A stretch of DNA of 64,000 nt from Frigoribacterium sp. Leaf415. GTDB lineage: Bacteria > Actinomycetota > Actinomycetes > Actinomycetales > Microbacteriaceae. The translations under genes and the position numbers were made by a program. The notes beneath the pieces were generated by a model. That model saw nothing but the letters and a program-made list of their open reading frames with translations, had not been told where the DNA came from and did no database searches. Position 1 is the stretch's first letter. Every line of letters begins with the position of its first letter. Below are positions 59,743-64,000 of this stretch, one piece after another. The DNA is taken from positions 241,301 through 305,300 of the forward strand of contig NZ_LMQR01000001.1 in the NCBI RefSeq assembly GCF_001424645.1. The letters run 5' to 3'.

Positions 59743-60594
59743 ATGGTCACCACCCTCCCCACCACAGCGATTCTCGGAGCCGGCTCGATGGGCGGTGCGA
59801 TCCTGCAGGGTCTGCTGCGCCCCGAGGTGTCCGTCGACGGGGGCGTGCGGGTGACGAACCGCACCGAGGTCAAGGCCCGGGCGCTGCGGCACGGCGCCGT
59901 CACCTCGCTCGCGACCGAGACCGACCCGAGCGCCAACTCCTCGGCGGTCGTCGGTGCGCGGCTGGTCCTGATAGGCGTGAAACCGCACATGGTGGTCGAC
60001 CTCCTGCACGAGATCGGTCCCGTGCTCGACGCGGGCGCCGTCGTGGTGAGCCTCGCCGCCGGCGTCACGACCGCCACGATGGAGGCGGCCCTGCCCGAGA
60101 CGGTCTCGGTGCTGCGCTCCATGCCGAACACCCCGTCGCACGTCGGTCTCGGGGTGACCGGCCTCAGCGCCGGCTCGCGCTCGACCGACGCCGACCTCGA
60201 CCTGGCCCGCTCGCTCTTCGCTGTGGTCGGCGACGTCGTGGTCGTCCCCGAGTCGCAGATCGACGCGCTCAGCACCATCTCGGGTTCGGGCCCCGCCTAC
60301 GTGTTCTACCTGATCGAGCAACTGCAGGAGGCGGCGGTCGCCTTGGGCTTCACACGCGCGCAGGCCGCCACCATGGTGCAGGGCACGTTCCGCGGCGCGA
60401 GCGAGCTGCTCGCGACGAGTGACGTCCTGCCGGCCGACACCGCGCCCGCCGAGCTGCGTCGTCGGGTCACCAGCCCCGGCGGCACGACCGAGCGCGCCGT
60501 CGCCGAACTCGCCGACGGCGGCCTGCTCGAGCTGTTCGAGCGGGCCACGCAGGCCGCCCTCGCCCGCAACCGCGAGATCGCCGAAGGCCGCTAG
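59743..60594 (+). CDS. proC: Pyrroline-5-carboxylate reductase
   Basis: A 283-residue NAD(P)H-dependent enzyme for the last step of proline synthesis. The Rossmann motif is TTAILGAGSMGGAIL, followed by SVLRSMPNTPSHVGLGVTGLSAG and the signature SGSGPAYVFYLIEQLQEAAVALGF. VTSPGGTTERAV is the conserved C-terminal part. ATG 59743 is six bases after TAGGAT (59731-59736). Confidence 0.95.
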   Translation: MVTTLPTTAILGAGSMGGAILQGLLRPEVSVDGGVRVTNRTEVKARALRHGAVTSLATETDPSANSSAVVGARLVLIGVKPHMVVDLLHEIGPVLDAGAVVVSLAAGVTTATMEAALPETVSVLRSMPNTPSHVGLGVTGLSAGSRSTDADLDLARSLFAVVGDVVVVPESQIDALSTISGSGPAYVFYLIEQLQEAAVALGFTRAQAATMVQGTFRGASELLATSDVLPADTAPAELRRRVTSPGGTTERAVAELADGGLLELFERATQAALARNREIAEGR

Positions 60595-60600
60595 CCGCGG

Positions 60601-61272
60601 TCAGCCCTCGAGGGCGGCGAAGCGTTCGATCGCGCGGCTGTCACCCGACACGATGATCAGGTCGTGGTTGCTGATGACCGTGTCGGGGGTGGCCTCGACG
60701 AACGCGCCCCCGGGGCTCTTCACGCCGACGATGGTGATGCCGTACTTCTTACGGATGTTCGACGCGGCCAGCGAGGCCCCACGGACGGGCTTCGGCGGGT
60801 ACATCTTGACGATGGCGAAGGCGTCGTCGAACTCGATGTAGTCGAGCATGCGGCCCGAGACGAGGTGCGCGACGCGCTCGCCGGCCTCGCGCTCAGGGTA
60901 GATCACGTGGTTCGCGCCGATGCGGGCGAGGATCTTGCCGTGCGACTGGCTGATCGCCTTCGCCCAGATCTGCGGCACCTTCAGGTCGACCAGGTTGGCC
61001 GTGATGAGCACGCTGGCCTCGATGGACGAGCCGACCGCGACCACGGCGATCGAGAAGTCCTGCGCGCCGATCTGCTTGAGCGCGTCGATGCTGCGGGCAT
61101 CCGCCTGCACCGCGTGCGTCACGCGGTCGGCCCACTTCTGCACGAGCCCGGCGTCGGTGTCGACGGCGAGCACGTCGCGGTCCTGCCGTTCGAGCTGCCC
61201 GGCGGTGGCGGCGCCGAAGCGGCCGAGGCCGATGACGAGCACCGGGGCGTCGTGCTTGATCTTGTCAACCAA
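60601..61272 (-). CDS. TrkA-family potassium uptake regulator (KtrA-like)
   Basis: A 223-residue cytoplasmic subunit that gates the K+ channel. The RCK-N domain has VLVIGLGRFGAATAGQL (nucleotide site) and LAVDTD; the C-terminal RCK-C domain (about 145-220) includes GITIVGVKSPGGAFVEATPDTVISNHDLIIVSGD. It starts with TTG at 61272, overlapping the TrkH stop by eight bases, so it is coupled to that gene. One RCK unit, as in KtrA, rather than two as in enterobacterial TrkA. Confidence 0.9.
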   Translation of the reverse strand: MVDKIKHDAPVLVIGLGRFGAATAGQLERQDRDVLAVDTDAGLVQKWADRVTHAVQADARSIDALKQIGAQDFSIAVVAVGSSIEASVLITANLVDLKVPQIWAKAISQSHGKILARIGANHVIYPEREAGERVAHLVSGRMLDYIEFDDAFAIVKMYPPKPVRGASLAASNIRKKYGITIVGVKSPGGAFVEATPDTVISNHDLIIVSGDSRAIERFAALEG

Positions 61273-62722
61273 CGATCGGTCGCTCCTCGGCTCGGGTGAA
61301 CAGCTGGCGTCGTTGGCTGGCGGCCAGGGCGACGGAGAGTGTCACTGTACCAACGCGGCCCATCCACATCGTGACCGCCAGGATGTACTTCGCCGAGTCC
61401 GGGAGCCGGTCGGTCAGGCCCGTGCTGAGGCCCGACGTCGCGAAGGCCGAGATGGTCTCGAACAGCACGTGGTCGAGCGGCTCCTTGGTGATGTGCATGA
61501 TCAGGATGCTCGACACCGCCACGATCGTCGCGCCCCACAGCACGACGCTGACGGCCAGGCGCAGGACGTCGCTGGGGATGCGACGGCCGAAGGCCTCCAT
61601 CGACCGCTGACCGCGCGCCTCGGCGAACGCCGCGAGGAACAGGACGGCGAGCGTCGTGACCTTGATGCCGCCGGCCGTCGAGGCCGAGCCGCCGCCGATG
61701 AACATGAGCATGTCGGTGACGAGCAGGGACGAGCCGTTCAGGTCGGAGATCTGGATCGTCGAGAAGCCGCCCGATCTCGTCATCATGCTGAGGAAGAGCG
61801 ACTGGAACACCGTGGGTCCGGCCGCGATGCCGCCGAACGTCTTGGGGTTGTCGAACTCGAGGACGATGTAGAGCACCATGCCGAAGACGATCAGGATCGC
61901 GGTCGTGACGAGGGTCAGCTTGACGTGGACCGACCAGCGGCGGGGGTTGCGGGGGTTCCGGGCCAAGGCGTAGATCACCGGGAACCCGATGCTGCCGAGG
62001 AACACCCCGACCATGATCAGGCTGAGGAACCAGTAGTCGTTCTCGAACGCGGCGAGGCCCTCGGCGTTCGGCGTGAACCCGGTGTTCGTGAAGGCCATGG
62101 CCGAGTAGTAGAAGCTGTCGAGCACGGCATCGCCGACGGGGATGCCGTCGATCAGCATGCGGGGGATCATCAGCACCGCGATGACCAGCTGGATCACGAA
62201 CGAGCTGAGCGCCACCGTCGTCAGCAGGCCGCCGATCTCGCCGAGACGCACCGCCTGACCCTCGGGCACCGGGCCGGCGTGCACCCGCAGCGGGTTCTGG
62301 TCGCCGGCGGCCATCAGTCGGGCGCGGAGGCCGAGCTTGCGCGAGACGACGAGCCCCATGATCGAGGCCAGCGTGAGCACGCCGATCGCACCGATCTGCA
62401 CGCCGACGAAGATGACGACGTGGCCGAACACGGACCAGTGGGTGGCCATGTCGACGGTCGCGAGGCCGGTCACGCAGATGACCGAGACGGCCGTGAAGAC
62501 GGAGTCGGCCAACGGGGTGATCGTCCGGTCGGCCGACGAGATCGGCAGCGAGAACAGCAGGGTGAAGACGACGATCAGACCGGTGAAGATCAGGATGGCG
62601 AAGCGCGCGGGCGACTTGCGACCGATGTCGTCGATCGCGTCGCTGAGTCTGCGCCAGGGCGAGCGGCCGGGGTCCGAGGGGCGGCGTCGACCGGCGACGG
62701 GGGCGCGAGTCACGACGGTCAT
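61265..62722 (-). CDS. TrkH/KtrB-family potassium transporter
   Basis: A 485-residue K+ channel-like transporter with four M1-P-M2 units. The pore loops read CVTGLATVD, FTNTGFTPN, MTRSGGFSTI and ATSGLSTGL, with the selectivity glycine present in each. It forms the membrane part of a Ktr system with the RCK protein encoded downstream. The start at 62722 (MTVVTRAPVAG) is chosen from the ATG; the ArsR gene is divergent with a 27-bp gap. Confidence 0.93.
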   Translation of the reverse strand: MTVVTRAPVAGRRRPSDPGRSPWRRLSDAIDDIGRKSPARFAILIFTGLIVVFTLLFSLPISSADRTITPLADSVFTAVSVICVTGLATVDMATHWSVFGHVVIFVGVQIGAIGVLTLASIMGLVVSRKLGLRARLMAAGDQNPLRVHAGPVPEGQAVRLGEIGGLLTTVALSSFVIQLVIAVLMIPRMLIDGIPVGDAVLDSFYYSAMAFTNTGFTPNAEGLAAFENDYWFLSLIMVGVFLGSIGFPVIYALARNPRNPRRWSVHVKLTLVTTAILIVFGMVLYIVLEFDNPKTFGGIAAGPTVFQSLFLSMMTRSGGFSTIQISDLNGSSLLVTDMLMFIGGGSASTAGGIKVTTLAVLFLAAFAEARGQRSMEAFGRRIPSDVLRLAVSVVLWGATIVAVSSILIMHITKEPLDHVLFETISAFATSGLSTGLTDRLPDSAKYILAVTMWMGRVGTVTLSVALAASQRRQLFTRAEERPIVG

Positions 62723-62749
62723 GCTATCCCGGGTCACTACGCTGGTCGC

Positions 62750-63286
62750 ATGCCGGACATCTTCGCCGTGATCGCCGACGCCACCCGCCGAGACCTCCTG
62801 AAGGTGCTGCTCGACGCGTCGCTGTCGACCGACTCCGCCAACGCCGACATCAGCGTGGGCGAGATGGTCACGTCGCTCGGCGTCAGCCAGCCGACGGTCT
62901 CGAAGCACCTGCGGGTGCTGCGCGAGGCCGGTCTCGTGCGGGTCCGCGAAGAGGGGCAGCACCGCTACTACTCGCTCGAGCCGGGGCCGCTCGAGGTCGT
63001 CGAGGACTGGTTGATCCCCTTCGTCAGTGCCGACTCCTTGACCTCCGAGGCCCTGGCCAGCACGCCGTTCGCGGCCTGGGCCGGGGCCACCGTCCCCGCC
63101 CCGCTCCGCAGGGCGGCCGAGAACCTGCCCGACGCCGAAGACGTCGGGAGCACGCTGGGTCGCTACGCGGCCGGAGCCCAGTACCGCGCCTCCTCGGCCC
63201 TGCACGACGCGCAGAGCGCGCTCGGTGCCCTCGACGAACGCGTCATCGATCCCGTGCGCAAGCGCCTGGGGCGCACCGGGCAGTAG
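62750..63286 (+). CDS. ArsR-family winged-helix regulator
   Basis: A 178-residue protein. The winged helix is DIFAVIADATRRDLLKVLLDASL...ISVGEMVTSLGVSQPTVSKHLRVLREAGLVRVREEGQHRYYSLEPGPL. No metal-binding CxC is visible, so it is not a typical metal sensor. The C-terminal 90 residues are helical and of unknown role. ATG 62750 lies six bases after TACGCT, so a leaderless message is likely. It is only 27 bp from the divergent K+ transporter gene and may control it. Confidence 0.85.
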   Translation: MPDIFAVIADATRRDLLKVLLDASLSTDSANADISVGEMVTSLGVSQPTVSKHLRVLREAGLVRVREEGQHRYYSLEPGPLEVVEDWLIPFVSADSLTSEALASTPFAAWAGATVPAPLRRAAENLPDAEDVGSTLGRYAAGAQYRASSALHDAQSALGALDERVIDPVRKRLGRTGQ

Positions 63287-63400
63287 CGTCCGACCGACCT
63301 TTACACCGAGTCACACGCGCCCCTAGAGTTGCCCCCAGGCACACGGGAAACACCCGTCTGCTCCACAGCCCCGCCCCGGGGCACGAGTCGAGGCAGGGTC

Positions 63401-63595
63401 ATGTCGCAGGATCTGTCGGATGTGCGGTTCCTCACGGTCGCCGAGGTGGCCGACATGATGCGCGTGTCGAAGATGACCGTCTACCGCATGGTCCACTCGG
63501 GCGAGCTCCCGGCGATCCGCTTCGGGCGGTCCTTCCGTGTGCCGGAATCGGCCGTCGCGGCCGTGTTGCGCATCGGCATCGCCGACGTCGGTTAG
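63401..63595 (+). CDS. Excisionase-like HTH protein
   Basis: A 64-residue MerR/AlpA-type DNA-binding protein: FLTVAEVADMMRVSKMTVYRMVHSGELPAIRFGRSFRVPESAVA. Close homologues in actinobacteria (for example the Rv0500A type of mycobacteria) sit directly before the small bS22/COX24-type gene, as here. It is a chromosomal regulator and does not indicate a prophage. ATG 63401 gives the conserved start; the preceding CAGGGTC is a weak ribosome site. Confidence 0.85.
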   Translation: MSQDLSDVRFLTVAEVADMMRVSKMTVYRMVHSGELPAIRFGRSFRVPESAVAAVLRIGIADVG

Positions 63596-63600
63596 GCCAC

Positions 63601-63630
63601 TTCGACTTTCTCGGGCCGTCCTAGTAGACT
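63601..63630 (+). promoter_or_regulatory. Promoter of the bS22-type gene
   Basis: TTCGAC (63601-63606), an 18-bp spacer and TAGACT (63625-63630) lie 72 bp before the ATG, with the AAATCAGTGAGGTCC ribosome-site region in between. Confidence 0.6.
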
Positions 63631-63701
63631 GACCCGAGGCATTTTTCCGCGGTTCTGTTTCGGACCCGGTCGGTCCAATCCAGAAATCAGTGAGGTCCTC
63701 T

Positions 63702-63800
63702 ATGGGTTCTGTCATCAAGAAGCGTCGCAAGCGCATGGCGAAGAAGAAGCACCGCAAGCTGCTTCGCAAGACTCGTCACCAGCGTCGCAACAAGAAGTAG
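63702..63800 (+). CDS. bS22/AURKAIP1/COX24-domain small basic protein
   Basis: MGSVIKKRRKRMAKKKHRKL, then LRKTRHQRRNKK: 32 residues, too short for usual gene finders. It is one of the most conserved small proteins of actinobacteria (bS22 of mycobacterial ribosomes), very basic and expected to bind 16S rRNA. The stop TAG is at 63798-63800. It follows the HTH gene as in mycobacteria and is closed by a strong terminator. Confidence 0.95.
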   Translation: MGSVIKKRRKRMAKKKHRKLLRKTRHQRRNKK

Positions 63801-63810
63801 TCGCTCGACA

Positions 63811-63849
63811 CGAAGGCCCCCGCCGACCACCGGTCGCCGGGGGCCTTCG
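63811..63849 (+). terminator. Terminator after the bS22-type gene
   Basis: CGAAGGCCCCCG.CGACC and its inverse form an 18-bp stem with one mismatch and a 3-base loop. Confidence 0.8.
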
Positions 63850-63890
63850 TCATGCCCGGGGGTCGCTCGGCCCTCGCTACCCTTGAGGGC

Positions 63891-64000
63891 ATGGCTGAAC
63901 CGCGAATCACCCTCCTGACCAAGCCGGGCTGCCACCTGTGCGACGACGCCCGGTCCGCGCTGCACGATGTGCTGGCCGAGGCCGAGTTCGCCGATGCCGC
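63891..64000 (+). CDS. Glutaredoxin-like protein, N-terminal part only
   Basis: The frame opens with MAEPRITLLTKPGCHLCDDA and continues RSALHDVLAEAEFADA to the window end. The KPGCHLCDDAR motif matches the CxxC-type glutaredoxin-like (DUF836) proteins of actinobacteria, which are usually about 80-90 residues. ATG 63891 follows TACCCT (63878-63883) by seven bases. The 3' end is outside the window. Confidence 0.8.
   Translation, partial: MAEPRITLLTKPGCHLCDDARSALHDVLAEAEFADA

Noticed and set aside
61296..62750. Plus-strand frame of 788 codons running through the trkA/trkH genes into arsR
   Set aside because: Only the last 179 codons (from 62750) encode a recognisable ArsR protein. The rest is antisense to clear potassium-uptake genes.
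63401..63595. Prophage or integrative element excisionase
   Set aside because: The excisionase-like HTH protein is a conserved actinobacterial chromosomal gene beside the bS22-type gene. No integrase or att sites are present.

Overview
The window is about 73% GC, is densely coded, uses many GTG starts and four-base ATGA/GTGA overlaps, and is rich in apparently leaderless genes. It carries conserved actinobacterial pairs such as the small excisionase-like HTH protein followed by the 32-residue bS22/COX24-type protein. Gene content (alditol-oxidase-like enzyme, LAXTG surface protein, Lrp/alanine dehydrogenase pair, FMN-riboswitch riboflavin operon) points to a chromosomal segment of a Microbacteriaceae-type actinobacterium, perhaps near Frigoribacterium, Curtobacterium or Clavibacter. 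The genus is an inference from pattern only. I see no prophage, transposase, CRISPR array, tRNA or rRNA.

Layout. 0-5 kb: a DHA2 drug-efflux MFS, an ABC exporter pair, a DedA protein and a nucleoside-kinase-like protein. 5-17 kb: phosphatase, alditol-oxidase-like enzyme, MarR/YhgE-like pair, secreted M23 peptidase, acetyltransferase, secreted trypsin, a small Cys protein, a hypothetical protein beside a DRGH nuclease, PadR, CitE-like lyase. 17-28 kb: tail-rich membrane protein, lipoprotein, MntH, hydrolases, a lipid-binding-type protein, ABC exporter, M18 aminopeptidase. 28.7-32.1 kb: a five-gene alkylation-repair operon (ogt, ECF sigma factor, ogt, tag, alkA). 32-43 kb: acylphosphatase, aldo/keto reductase, LAXTG surface protein, MFS, nuclease, MMPL exporter with MarR, serine dehydratase, pentapeptide protein. 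43.6-45.8 kb: FMN riboswitch, 27-codon leader ORF, ribE-ribB-ribH. 46-56 kb: DLH/TetR, ald/Lrp, acetyltransferase, epimerase, DoxX, PfkB-like kinase, and a MarR-photolyase-serine hydrolase operon. 56-64 kb: winged-helix regulator with an upstream ORF, upp, tadA, CDF transporter, proC, TrkA/TrkH potassium uptake with divergent ArsR, HTH, bS22-type protein and a partial glutaredoxin-like gene.

The most unusual content is outside the genes. (1) A 10-mer, AGGAGGCGCG, occurs about 39 times on both strands (under one expected), alone inside genes and as inverted pairs in terminators, much as DNA uptake sequences do in Neisseria. (2) A family of roughly 120-150 bp intergenic elements with GTGCA..TCGCGAC terminal inverted repeats has four copies. 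(3) At least seven genes have their 3' ends, including the stop codon, duplicated in tandem. (4) The riboflavin riboswitch seems to mask the Shine-Dalgarno site of a tiny leader ORF that is translationally coupled to ribE.
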